Of a stretch of DNA of 34,766 nt, positions 24,402 through 32,602 are shown piece after piece. Numbering within the stretch: position 1 is the first letter of the stretch; every line of letters starts with the position of its first letter. Under the pieces are notes generated by a model. It saw nothing but the letters and a program-made list of their open reading frames with translations, was not told the DNA's origin and did no database searches. This stretch comes from Thermoplasmata archaeon (GTDB lineage: Archaea; Thermoplasmatota; Thermoplasmata; Thermoplasmatales; Thermoplasmataceae). Both the position numbers and the translations under genes were made by a program. Location: the NCBI GenBank assembly GCA_021820525.1, contig JAKADM010000011.1:1-34766 (forward strand), in the 5' to 3' direction.

Positions 24402-25682
24402 TTACTTCCAGTAAGGAAGCATTTCCACGTTTAATTTTGATGCTATTACGCCTATAAGATACATAGATCCTGTTATCACAACAAAATCTGAAGAACGTAT
24501 GGCATACTCATAGGCCTCCACTGGATCTCGAATCACTTTTACAGAGTTAAAAACTTCCTCGGCAATGGGTCTTAGTTTTTCAGGATCCACGCTTCTGTCA
24601 GGTTCCTCTGGCGTTGTAAGAATAATGGAATCTGAGCAGGATGAAATGTTGTGTAGATAGGAATAATGATCCTTGTCAGAAAGCATGCCTACAACCAAAA
24701 GTGGCTTTTTCCTGAACATTTTCCTTATGGAAGTGGCAAGGGTAAGTGCGGCAGATGGGTTATGGCTTGAATCTATCATAACAAGAGGATCTCTCCTTAT
24801 TATCTCCATTCTACCGGGCCAGCGTGAATTATTTAGACCTGTTTCTATAATCCTGGGATCAACACCATCATTTAGGTTTTCCATCGCACTTATTACAGTT
24901 CTGACATTTTCAACTTGAAATGCGCCGGGCAGTTTCAGTTTTATATTGTAACTGTGGTAATCGGTCTCTATCTCTATGTCTGAATCATATTCGCCTGGAT
25001 TAAATTGCTTTAATCTTGTATAGGTTGAACTTTCTATGAGTTTTGATTTTCTCAGGGATGCTATTCTTCTCAGTTCCCTGAGAGGTTCAGGTTTTGTTTC
25101 ACCAGTTGCCACCGGAACGCCCTCCTTTATGATCCCTCCCTTCTCCCTTGCAATTTCCATGAGTGTGGTTCCAAGCCTGTCAGTATGTTCATAACTTATT
25201 TTTGTTATGACTGAGATTTCTGGGGTAATTATGTTCGTTGCATCCAATCTGCCTCCAAGTCCAACTTCTATGGATGCCCAGTCCATATTATGATCCTTGA
25301 AAAACTGGAAAGCCATCTCCGTGGTGACTTCAAAGAAGGTGGGATTTCTCTTGATTTGCATATTTCCTGTTATATATTCCATGTATTTTCTCAGGTAATT
25401 TTCTATTTCATCATCTCCTATCTCCCTGTCCTGCCCAAATATTCTCTCGTTGAATCGTACCAGATGGGGTGAGGTATAAAGGCCACAGGATGATTTCTTC
25501 CTGAGAATATTGAATATCATATTGGCAACAGATCCTTTCCCATTGGAACCAGTTATATGTATGGTTTTGTAGAATTTATGGGGAGAGCCAAAAAAATCAT
25601 CAAAATCTCTCATTACCTTCAGGTCATATTTTATTCCTTCACGCTTAAGATTATAAATAAAGTTAAGGATGTCTTCTTTCAA
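24402..25682 (-). CDS. folC: bifunctional folylpolyglutamate/dihydrofolate synthase family protein
   Basis: A 426-residue Mur-ligase-type enzyme. The P-loop ITGSNGKGSV is at residues 43-52, the omega-loop-like 'EVGLGGRLDATNII' is conserved, and 'MIDSSHNPSA' precedes the C-terminal domain ('LLVVGMLSDKDHYSYL'). It adds glutamate to folate or a related pterin with ATP, and fits with formate-THF ligase in the same window. The start is TTG at 25682, which puts the P-loop at the normal distance; an AT-rich TATA-like stretch lies about 20-33 nt upstream. It may be cotranscribed with cdc6. In some archaea relatives act on tetrahydromethanopterin-type cofactors, so the exact substrate is open. Confidence 0.9.
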   Translation of the reverse strand: MKEDILNFIYNLKREGIKYDLKVMRDFDDFFGSPHKFYKTIHITGSNGKGSVANMIFNILRKKSSCGLYTSPHLVRFNERIFGQDREIGDDEIENYLRKYMEYITGNMQIKRNPTFFEVTTEMAFQFFKDHNMDWASIEVGLGGRLDATNIITPEISVITKISYEHTDRLGTTLMEIAREKGGIIKEGVPVATGETKPEPLRELRRIASLRKSKLIESSTYTRLKQFNPGEYDSDIEIETDYHSYNIKLKLPGAFQVENVRTVISAMENLNDGVDPRIIETGLNNSRWPGRMEIIRRDPLVMIDSSHNPSAALTLATSIRKMFRKKPLLVVGMLSDKDHYSYLHNISSCSDSIILTTPEEPDRSVDPEKLRPIAEEVFNSVKVIRDPVEAYEYAIRSSDFVVITGSMYLIGVIASKLNVEMLPYWK

Positions 25683-25828
25683 GCAAAAAGGGAAGTTTAA
25701 TCATCTATTTATTTTTTATAACCTTTTAAGCATCTCCATTAAAAAGATACGCTGGATTTTCCCTGCTGTTTTAAAATTTGAGTTATTATACAGTAAAAGA
25801 TAAATGGGAATATCCATTAACTGGTTGA

Positions 25829-26542
25829 ATGGCAACAAAACACAGTTATCTTGAAGATCACTACAGGAAGGAGGGCAAAGGAAAGGTCACTTTTGTAGAA
25901 TTTACAGATCTGGTCGTTGATGACAGCATATTATTTCCAACATCCTATGGACAGCCAAATGATAAGGGAAAAATAACCATAGAAGGGAAAGATTTTGAGA
26001 TCGTAGATGTGTGGGATGACGGTGATGGTATACACCTGATATCCCATGATACCTATCCTCAGGACTGCAAGGGAAAGGAAATTACAGAATATGTGGACTG
26101 GGATATCCGCTATAATCATATGAAATTCAGGACTGCCATGAGGGTAATGGCGGGAATTGCCTTTAAGAAATATGGTGCAACACACAGAATCAACCAGACC
26201 TACGAAGACTATGGATGGGTGGACCTTGAATTCTCTGATATTACGGAAGAAAAAGTCAGGGAAATCGAGAATGAAACAAATGAACTGCTTGCATCAGGCC
26301 TCAAGCCTGAATATTACTATGTTTCAAAGGAAGAGTTCCTTAAGGATAAAAACCTCATGGAGATATCAAAATCCAAGGTGCCTGATCTTCCAAAGCTGAG
26401 GATTGTGAAGCTTGCGGGTCTCCCCGACCAGCTGGAAATGGGTACACTGGTAAATGATACAAAGGAAGTTGGAAAGGTAAAGTTGAAAACAAACCTTGTC
26501 AAGGGCAAGGTAGGAAACAGGGTTAACGTTTATCTGGAATAA
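25829..26542 (+). CDS. AlaX-like (alanyl-tRNA editing) protein lacking the zinc ligands
   Basis: A 237-residue protein with the AlaX/AlaRS editing fold. 'LVVDDSILFPTSYGQPNDKG' aligns with the family's 'DrTxFYPeGGGQPxDxG', and 'YNHMKFRTAMRVMAG' aligns with the helix that normally reads HTAxHLL. 'QLEMGTLVNDTKEVGKVKL' aligns with the usual CGGTHVxNTGEIG. The HxxxH pair is replaced by R101 and R105 and the CxxxH pair by E203 and L207, so all four zinc ligands are gone. It therefore should not bind zinc in the usual way and may not deacylate Ser-tRNA-Ala. The residues between the lost ligands are still clearly homologous, so this is a full-length divergent paralog, not a decayed gene. Its end overlaps the next convergent gene by 20 bases. 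Confidence 0.8.
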   Translation: MATKHSYLEDHYRKEGKGKVTFVEFTDLVVDDSILFPTSYGQPNDKGKITIEGKDFEIVDVWDDGDGIHLISHDTYPQDCKGKEITEYVDWDIRYNHMKFRTAMRVMAGIAFKKYGATHRINQTYEDYGWVDLEFSDITEEKVREIENETNELLASGLKPEYYYVSKEEFLKDKNLMEISKSKVPDLPKLRIVKLAGLPDQLEMGTLVNDTKEVGKVKLKTNLVKGKVGNRVNVYLE

Positions 26543-27155
26543 TCATATCTCCTATTTTTGTTAAACCCACTATGATTGAGGCCAGTCCCAATATTATAAT
26601 GGGAACCGAGACAAGATTTAGATACCCATATTTTTCTCCCATGGTAAGGCTATCCACCGTGACCCTTATATGAATGGTCTGGGAAAAATTCTGGGTGTTT
26701 CGAAAACTCACATAATAGTTCGAAATTGGATCAACTGATATATTACTGTCATTTAATTTTGATGTAAAATAGTTTGAATCTGTGATGCCTGAAACTTTTA
26801 TATTCGTGTAATGTACAGACTTATCATTTATGTTGATGTAACTTCCTGATGAAACAAGGCTCCATTTTATTCCACTTGCTTCTGATCTTATCTGGATAAA
26901 GGTATAATAACCATAGGAAAAACCTATGTCTGATGTGTTATATACCTGTTTCGGCTCAAGATTAAAGCTACATGTGATAACCTGTTCCTGTATGTATTCC
27001 GGTTGCCTGTATTCATAGGCAATTGTGGAGAGTATACCACCAATTATTAGCAGGATTAAACCAGCAATAATCAGTTTCCCAAATCTGCTCTTCAGTCTTG
27101 CTTTAAATCTTGCAAAAGCATGGGAATCCCTCTGCCTTACAGGAATATTTTTCAT
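26523..27155 (-). CDS. unknown two-helix membrane protein with an external domain
   Basis: A 210-residue protein that I do not recognise. A basic N-terminus (residues 1-27, rich in R and K) is followed by one membrane helix (about 28-47), then some 130 residues outside the membrane rich in N, S, T and Y, then a second helix (about 178-200) and a short basic tail. The external part has several N-x-S/T sequons (for example NTS, NDS, NIS, NFS), so it could be glycosylated, and it looks beta-rich. The layout suggests a cell-surface or envelope protein. It is monocistronic and overlaps the AlaX-like gene tail to tail by 20 bases. Confidence 0.6.
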   Translation of the reverse strand: MKNIPVRQRDSHAFARFKARLKSRFGKLIIAGLILLIIGGILSTIAYEYRQPEYIQEQVITCSFNLEPKQVYNTSDIGFSYGYYTFIQIRSEASGIKWSLVSSGSYININDKSVHYTNIKVSGITDSNYFTSKLNDSNISVDPISNYYVSFRNTQNFSQTIHIRVTVDSLTMGEKYGYLNLVSVPIIILGLASIIVGLTKIGDMIIPDKR

Positions 27156-27335
27156 GTAAATTGGGAAATGAGAACAGAGTATTTAGGTTATGCCGGATTT
27201 TATGAATTTAATATGCCCCAGGAGACGCAAAGGAATATTTCAATCTTCCATAAGAAAAGGGCACGTTAGGAAAAATAAACCCATGTGGTTCAGATTTAGA
27301 TAATTAGAAATAAACATATGGCATTATGAAAAATA

Positions 27336-28490
27336 GTGGCGCAGATCGTTAGAAAAAATTTCAGAGGTTATATAAATATTGTGGACACAGTTATGGTTTT
27401 ATTCATTTTAACCCTGACACTGGGTATTTCTATTTATGCAGCTGGAAGATTTTTAATATACGGTAAGGGTTCAGTTAGAAGTTATGCCCTCGAAAGTTTT
27501 GTACTTGGCATATCTGGTGTATATTCCAACGTTGTAATTTCTTCAATAATATTCATTGCTGTACTTATCCTGCTTATCCTGTATTTCTTAAGTAAGTCCA
27601 GATCTGGATCCGCTTCAGAAGATAATGGAAACGTGGCTGAAATCTATTTTTTTCTCTTCCTCTGGCTTTCTGCCATTTCTTCCGTAACGCCACACATAAG
27701 CCACTTAACTAATTACTTTGGAGAATTGGGGTTGACCATATATTATGAGCAGTCTGCCATTTATTTTACAGTTATTTCGGTTATCTTTGCAGTCATTTTT
27801 TTCACTGCCCTGAATATACATTTTGATATAGGGAATTTAAAAGCCCTTCTTGGAGGGCATAAATATAGAACGTCGTTATATATTTACTCCGCCATTCCTG
27901 CTGCTGCAGCTGTGGGTGTTTTCACTCTTTTAAACACAATTTCAGATCTATATATTCTTGGTTTCTTTATGATTTTCCTGTCCATAATGGTATTCATACA
28001 GAGATATGGCATTGTGAGGGGATCGGCAGCACTTTTTGTCGTTTTTGGCTCAGAAATAGTTCCGAATTATTTCAAGCAAGTGACATCCCCAATTTATGAT
28101 ATCTTCCTCTTTGCCTTTCTCATACTTGGTTTCATATCCCTGCTTGTTCCATACAAAAACTATGCGGAAAAAAGCCTCATGAATAAAAGATCACCCGATC
28201 TTGATAGAAATGAAGATGAAATGGAAGGAAAGGGGAAGAGAGAAAGTGAAACAAATCCAAATTATGTAACAGGCAGTGCAGCACCACCGCAGAAGGCTTC
28301 AGGCATAAAGGATTCAAGGGAGATGGCCGGTATTCTCTTTATAAGAGGAACATGCCCCCATTGCGATTCCGTTGAATTTTATCAAAATCAGGATGGAACA
28401 CTCACATGCAAAAAATGCAAGTCTGTATTGACTGGCCATGAGACAGAATTCAATTCATTTAACATAAGCAAAGGAAGGAGACCCTTTTAG
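27336..28490 (+). CDS. unknown polytopic membrane protein with a C-terminal zinc ribbon
   Basis: A 384-residue protein, not assigned to a family. It has about eight membrane segments over residues 15-275, a charged, probably disordered cytoplasmic linker (about 278-330), and a four-cysteine zinc ribbon (C340-x2-C343 and C358-x2-C361, in 'GTCPHCDSVEF' and 'LTCKKCKS'). Zinc ribbons at the ends of archaeal membrane proteins may mediate protein or nucleic-acid contacts. The start is GTG at 27336, the first good start in frame. An AT-rich promoter-like stretch (about 27300-27312) is at leaderless distance; a later ATG at 27393 is possible. Its end overlaps the convergent MFS gene by 36 bases. Confidence 0.65.
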   Translation: MAQIVRKNFRGYINIVDTVMVLFILTLTLGISIYAAGRFLIYGKGSVRSYALESFVLGISGVYSNVVISSIIFIAVLILLILYFLSKSRSGSASEDNGNVAEIYFFLFLWLSAISSVTPHISHLTNYFGELGLTIYYEQSAIYFTVISVIFAVIFFTALNIHFDIGNLKALLGGHKYRTSLYIYSAIPAAAAVGVFTLLNTISDLYILGFFMIFLSIMVFIQRYGIVRGSAALFVVFGSEIVPNYFKQVTSPIYDIFLFAFLILGFISLLVPYKNYAEKSLMNKRSPDLDRNEDEMEGKGKRESETNPNYVTGSAAPPQKASGIKDSREMAGILFIRGTCPHCDSVEFYQNQDGTLTCKKCKSVLTGHETEFNSFNISKGRRPF

Positions 28491-29567
28491 ATATCCAGAA
28501 TAAATCGTGATGGAGTATATGAGTGATGGGATAAACATCAGGAGGCTGACATCAATCCCGTAAAGTGAAAGGAGTGTCCCTCCAAGGAGTGTTCCAGAAA
28601 CATAACCAATGGAGAACAGTGTTTCGTAAAAAAACACCCCGTTTCTGGGGCTTTCACTCTTTCCTATAAGGCTCAAAAGTTTGGAAAAACCGAAACTCCC
28701 TCCGAATCCTCCCAAAAAAAGCGACAGGGATATCACCACATAACTTGTGGATATGAAAAGAAGGAGGAAGGAGGATGCAAGGAGAGAGGAAATCCATGAA
28801 AATTTGGGATAATTGTTGTTCTTTAAGGTTCCCGCATAGATTGATCCAAGGGCAAAGGCTATGCCAGATATGGCCAGAAGAGCACCTATCTGAAGATAGG
28901 AATAGTTTGAATTCTTGAGAAAGGGCACAAGGACATAACTGGAGTATCCCAAAAAGATGCCCACAAAGGTCATGGGAAGAAGAAGTATGAATTTCAGGTC
29001 GCCCTTCTTTGTTATTCTTCTCTCAACTGAATCCATTGGCTGAATTAAAAATCCGATGATGGATGTGACAATAACCAGTATATACACTGCATTAAAACCT
29101 ACATACTGGAGAAGAGCTCCTGAAAAAATTGGAAAGAGGCCTGATGGAATGGCCCAGGCAGCAGAGTATTTTTCAGCATTTCCTTCAACACCAATCAGGC
29201 CTGTTTCTATCTCCACAGATATCCACCACATACTCTGAAAGAATCCGGTAATGCCAATTATAAAGACGTAAATGAAAATATTATTATTTACAAAAATTAA
29301 AAGCGTGGAAAACAATGCAATAACAATATAGGGCGCTTTCATTGCAAAGTTCAGCGCTCTCCTTCCTAAAAATCGGAATGAAAAGGACACAATAACAAAG
29401 GGGAATGATGTAAGTGTACCAATCATACCTATTTCCTGGTATGACATTTTATCAAGTGCAAGCTTGAGGGGAAATGTGAAGCTAAGCCACAGCCAGCTAA
29501 TTGAAAATAATACTGTGGCAATGGATAGATATTTTATATTCTCTATATTTTTAGAGTATCGGTGCAT
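28455..29567 (-). CDS. MFS transporter
   Basis: A 370-residue protein with 10-12 membrane segments. The loop between helices 2 and 3 ('SFRFLGRRALNFAMK') is a degenerate form of the MFS A-motif, so this is more divergent than the other three carriers in the window. It may belong to the YfkF/YttB-like or sugar-efflux part of the superfamily, but the substrate is unknown. The ATG at 29567 starts a basic N-terminus (MHRYSKNIENIKYL). It is divergent from the L10e gene with about 130 bases between, and its last 36 bases overlap the zinc-ribbon membrane protein gene tail to tail. Confidence 0.75.
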   Translation of the reverse strand: MHRYSKNIENIKYLSIATVLFSISWLWLSFTFPLKLALDKMSYQEIGMIGTLTSFPFVIVSFSFRFLGRRALNFAMKAPYIVIALFSTLLIFVNNNIFIYVFIIGITGFFQSMWWISVEIETGLIGVEGNAEKYSAAWAIPSGLFPIFSGALLQYVGFNAVYILVIVTSIIGFLIQPMDSVERRITKKGDLKFILLLPMTFVGIFLGYSSYVLVPFLKNSNYSYLQIGALLAISGIAFALGSIYAGTLKNNNYPKFSWISSLLASSFLLLFISTSYVVISLSLFLGGFGGSFGFSKLLSLIGKSESPRNGVFFYETLFSIGYVSGTLLGGTLLSLYGIDVSLLMFIPSLIYSITIYSGYLKGSPSFAYVK

Positions 29568-29665
29568 CTGTGGGAAGGAAATTTAAGGGCTGTATTAAAA
29601 TCTATTATGAGAAACAACATAAAAGAGGGGAATGGCAAAACAGGATTTTGATTGATGTAGTTGAG

Positions 29666-29675
29666 TTTTTATATG
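29666..29675 (+). promoter_or_regulatory. TATA box of the L10e gene
   Basis: TTTTTATATG lies 26-35 nt before the ATG at 29701. An earlier ATG at 29690 meets a stop at once, so 29701 is the start and the mRNA is probably leaderless. Confidence 0.55.
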
Positions 29676-29700
29676 GCTTAGTATTCACCATGGGATAACG

Positions 29701-30231
29701 ATGGTAACGAAACCAGCCAGAATGTACACAAAGATTACAGGTCCAGCATATACAAGAAGAGAGTTCATGGGAGGGGTGCCCTATCCAAAAATCACCACGT
29801 TTACTCACGGAAATCAGAAGAAGGACTTTCCAATTGAGTTAAAAATGATAGCAAGAGAGAGTTGCCAGGTAAGGCATTCTGCCCTTGAAGCTGCGAGGAT
29901 TTCCATAAACAGGAAGCTCACAGAATCGTTGGGGGTTGAGAATTTCTATTTTCAGATAAGGCCCTATCCTCACCATGTAATAAGGGAGCACAAGATGGCA
30001 ACTGGAGCTGGTGCTGATAGAATTTCAAGTGGAATGAGGGCAGCCTTTGGAAGACCTGTAGGAACTGCAGCAAGGGTACACGCCGGAGATATAGTTATTA
30101 TTGCAAGAGTAACGGTCGAAGGCGCAAAGCAGATGAAAGAGGCCCTTCACAAAGCTTCCATAAAGCTTCCAACCCCATGTGATATAGAAATTAGCAAAGG
30201 AAAGGAACTGGCAGGAAAAATAGGAATTTAA
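29701..30231 (+). CDS. rpl10e: 50S ribosomal protein L10e (uL16)
   Basis: A 176-residue protein of the normal archaeal length. 'ARMYTKITGPAYTRREFMGG', 'SALEAARISINRKL', 'FYFQIRPYPHHVIREHKMAT' and 'GADRISSGMRAAFGRPVGTA' are classic uL16 blocks. It sits near the peptidyl-transferase centre and A-site tRNA of the large subunit. It is alone on its strand, away from other ribosomal genes, as often seen for this protein in archaea. A good TATA box lies 26-35 nt before the ATG. Downstream is the 1-kb region holding a decayed transposase. Confidence 0.95.
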   Translation: MVTKPARMYTKITGPAYTRREFMGGVPYPKITTFTHGNQKKDFPIELKMIARESCQVRHSALEAARISINRKLTESLGVENFYFQIRPYPHHVIREHKMATGAGADRISSGMRAAFGRPVGTAARVHAGDIVIIARVTVEGAKQMKEALHKASIKLPTPCDIEISKGKELAGKIGI

Positions 30232-31256
30232 ACTAAAAAATTTAGAGTGTCTCATCTTTCATGGTATATCCAAAAATTTTCTAATTTTATCTATGGAAAT
30301 GATGTTTTTAATTATGCCCACCTGCAGGTGCAGTAAATTATAGAGATACAGGAAAATATTGTTTCGCCTGAAAAGGGGTTAGGAGTTTATTCCTGAGTAC
30401 TCACCAAACAAATATTGACATTGTGGGAATTCAAGAAATTTTTTCTGTCCAGGCACTATTAAGAATTACTAAGTTATTTGTTCTTCTTCCAATAAGTAGG
30501 TGGTTTTTCCCGTACACAATGAGGTAAATTATTGCATTTGATTCCTACATTTTACAAACATGAAAATATTTAACAGATTCAAGGAGAAAGGTATGGGTGT
30601 ACATGAATCCGGAAAGTGGGAGATCTAAGAAAATTAAGGGTTGATCTTATGAAAGGAACTACCACAAATCTCAGTATATGGATACCCTGTTGATAATTGA
30701 TTGGCTGGTGCCAGGGGGAAATATGCATGATTCCTAAGTTCCAGACCAAAGAGTCGATTATGTCTGAAGTTTTAAACAAATATTGGCAGATTCAACATTT
30801 GAAAACACACATTCCATATATATTATCCAGATCAAACAGGAGAAGAAGTATCATTCCTGACGGGTTGCAAGCTAACAGGAAACCTGCATGGACCTTAAAA
30901 ATTAGAGTTCATTAATTTATGCAATGAGGCGGGAGAATGAAAGGGCCTCCTCAATTCTCTAATAAATAATACGCTAAGAGAATATGGGTATAAACGGAAC
31001 AGAGATTAATGCTGAAATAAGATTGAAGATACTTGCATATAAACTGAATCCACCATCAAACATTAGGATCAGAGAAAACCCTCAGGGAGATAATGAAAAT
31101 TATCGGATGTTGAAATATGAGACGTCCTATAACCGTTTTTAAAATCTGTTAAATGTCATCCATATTTTTAGGATTAGTTATGGCAATAAAACATTCCACG
31201 GACATTTGATACACATGGAAATAATTGTTTTAAATCCATTTTTTATAAAAAAATTA
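30232..31256. other. gene-poor kilobase containing a transposase remnant
   Basis: No intact gene is visible on either strand. About 30408-31113 is explained by the degenerate transposase listed separately. 30232-30407 and 31114-31256 contain only short AT-rich stretches and no clear terminal inverted repeats. GGTTATAGGA on the minus strand near 31127-31136 is only loosely like GGGGTTAGGA at 30375-30384, too weak to call insertion-sequence ends. Confidence 0.6.
30408..31113 (+). pseudogene. decayed DDE transposase (IS4/IS5-like)
   Basis: Fragments of one protein can be followed across three frames. The N-terminal part is 'EIFSVQALLRITKLFVLLPI' then FPYTMR, followed by ESGKW at about 30607-30621. 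Next comes 'MDTLLIIDWLVPGGNMHDS' (about 30678-30734) and 'FKQILADSTFENTHSIYI', like the DDE-transposase 'PGNVHDS ... ADSAYD' block. Then come 'RRRSIIPDGLQANRK', 'LKN*SSLIYAMRRENERASS' (like the catalytic-Glu helix 'YSSLYSLRWEIERTFSILEE'), and the C-terminal 'NAEIRLKILAYKL', ending REIMKIIGC and TGA at 31111. In-frame stops, several frameshifts and a probable internal deletion after ESGKW show it is inactive. The family placement is from memory of similar archaeal transposases. A 52-codon open stretch at 30984-31142 is part of this remnant. Confidence 0.65.
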
Positions 31257-32162
31257 TTAAATCTTCCTGGTAGTTTCTCTAGACCCGATAAAATCCTGAA
31301 TTAATTTTGCTGCAAGCATTGAGGTATTTCCATTATCAAAGTCTGGTGTAAACTCCACGATATCAAAACCATTTGTAATCTTGGCCGTTCTTCTTATCAA
31401 ATACCTTACATCAGTGTCCTTGAGACCGTAGGGCTCTGGTGTTCCAACACCAGGTGCATACGCAGGATCTATGCCATCCATGTCTATGGAAAAATAGATC
31501 TGTTTTTCCATTCTGGGTGAATATTTGAGAAATATATTTTCGATTCCCTCAGATTTTATCTCTTCGGCCCTTACAAAGGTTACCTTTTTGAAGTCTGGAT
31601 CCTCGAATTCTTCCCTTGAGGTGGATCTGGTGCCAAAGGAGAAAATCTTACCCTCTCCAAGAACTTCCAGTGATCTTCTTGTTGCGCAGGCATGATTGTT
31701 TTTATGCCCCATGTAGGAGAATCTGAAGTCGGAGTGTGCATCAATAATTATCATACCGTGTTCCTTAAAATTCCTGATGGAACCACCAGTTATGGAATGC
31801 TCTCCCCCTATCATAATGGGTATTTTTCCATCCTTTCTTATTATTGCCACAACTTCAGACACCAGATCAACAGTTTCATCTGGGTCTTCATTTACACCTA
31901 TATCTCCAAGATCACATATTGGAATTTCTGTAAAATCGATATCGTATGTGACGTCATAGGATTCAAGATTATCATATGCTCTTCTTACTTCCGCGGGTCC
32001 TCTTGAGGATCCTCTTCGATAAGAGGATGTATAATCGAACGGGACACCAAATATCACATATCTGGCATCCTCATAATCGTACTGTGCGTCTGCAATTTTT
32101 TTAAGCGAAAGGTAGGCTGAAAGCTCTACAGCATGATCTTTCTGGTTCCCATTGCTTCCCAA
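31257..32162 (-). CDS. speB: agmatinase/arginase family ureohydrolase
   Basis: A 301-residue enzyme with all manganese-site blocks: '[10 protein letters not shown]', 'IIDAHSDFR' and '[20 protein letters not shown]'. Sequence and context favour agmatinase, which makes putrescine and urea from agmatine in archaeal polyamine synthesis. The start is TTG at 32162, supported by a strong Shine-Dalgarno GGAGGT at 32169-32174, 6 nt before it; no in-frame ATG is near. It overlaps the end of the aIF5A gene by 37 bases. Since aIF5A is activated with a spermidine-derived aminobutyl group (deoxyhypusine), the two genes form a meaningful pair, one also reported from Haloferax. Confidence 0.9.
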   Translation of the reverse strand: MGSNGNQKDHAVELSAYLSLKKIADAQYDYEDARYVIFGVPFDYTSSYRRGSSRGPAEVRRAYDNLESYDVTYDIDFTEIPICDLGDIGVNEDPDETVDLVSEVVAIIRKDGKIPIMIGGEHSITGGSIRNFKEHGMIIIDAHSDFRFSYMGHKNNHACATRRSLEVLGEGKIFSFGTRSTSREEFEDPDFKKVTFVRAEEIKSEGIENIFLKYSPRMEKQIYFSIDMDGIDPAYAPGVGTPEPYGLKDTDVRYLIRRTAKITNGFDIVEFTPDFDNGNTSMLAAKLIQDFIGSRETTRKI

Positions 32163-32509
32163 TAAGATACCTCCGTACCTGCCTTTACCTTTTCTGCCTC
32201 CTCATCTGTAAGTGGCATTACGAACGTTTCAAAGGTTTCGCTGTCCATCAACTGGGCTTCCTTATTATTCACGCTCAAAACCTGTGCGTTCTTTTTCTCT
32301 ATTATGGGAACCTTAACTTTGTGCTTGACAGGATATACAACACTTCTCTTCTGATTGTCGAATATCCCAATGGCAACAATTCTTCCCTTAGCTTCTCCGT
32401 GCTTTCCTGGCTTTGACATATTAATCTCCATAATTTTGCATGGAGCATCATCTATTAACATGTACCTTCCAACTTTCAATTCCCTAACTTCAGCCTCTTG
32501 CCAACTCAT
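32126..32509 (-). CDS. eif5a: translation initiation factor aIF5A
   Basis: A 127-residue protein with the hypusine loop '[16 protein letters not shown]', where the lysine of PGKHG is the modified residue. An N-terminal SH3-like barrel is followed by a C-terminal OB fold. It promotes peptide-bond formation and release on stalled ribosomes. The ATG at 32509 has a TATA-like TTTTATAATATT (32537-32548) upstream and a weak GGGATG just before it. It is the first gene of a two-gene operon with agmatinase and is divergent from the unknown membrane protein at 32603. Confidence 0.95.
   Translation of the reverse strand: MSWQEAEVRELKVGRYMLIDDAPCKIMEINMSKPGKHGEAKGRIVAIGIFDNQKRSVVYPVKHKVKVPIIEKKNAQVLSVNNKEAQLMDSETFETFVMPLTDEEAEKVKAGTEVSYWEAMGTRKIML
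32169..32174 (-). promoter_or_regulatory. strong Shine-Dalgarno for agmatinase inside the aIF5A gene
   Basis: The minus-strand GGAGGT lies 6 nt before the TTG at 32162, embedded in the aIF5A coding sequence. It explains how a TTG start within an overlapping gene can be used. Confidence 0.65.
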
Positions 32510-32602
32510 TTACATCCCTGCCTTATTGGTTTTAGTTTTATAATATTGTCTATTAATCTTTGTGTTATCCTAATATATCAAGTAAGTATATAATTGATTT
32601 GA

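Noticed and set aside
24405-24419. CTTCCAGTAAGGAAG near cdc6, faintly like an origin recognition box core
   Set aside because: It encodes the last residues of FolC, is present once, and lacks the extended box and the clustering expected of an origin.
29679-29687. TTAGTATTC before the L10e gene as a possible DtxR-type half site
   Set aside because: It has only one half; the matching CTAA arm is missing, so it does not meet the motif seen at the three other promoters.
30697-30915. 72-codon open frame as a separate small gene
   Set aside because: It is part of the degenerate transposase: its 'RRRSIIPDGLQANRK' stretch continues the remnant, and other pieces lie in neighbouring frames.
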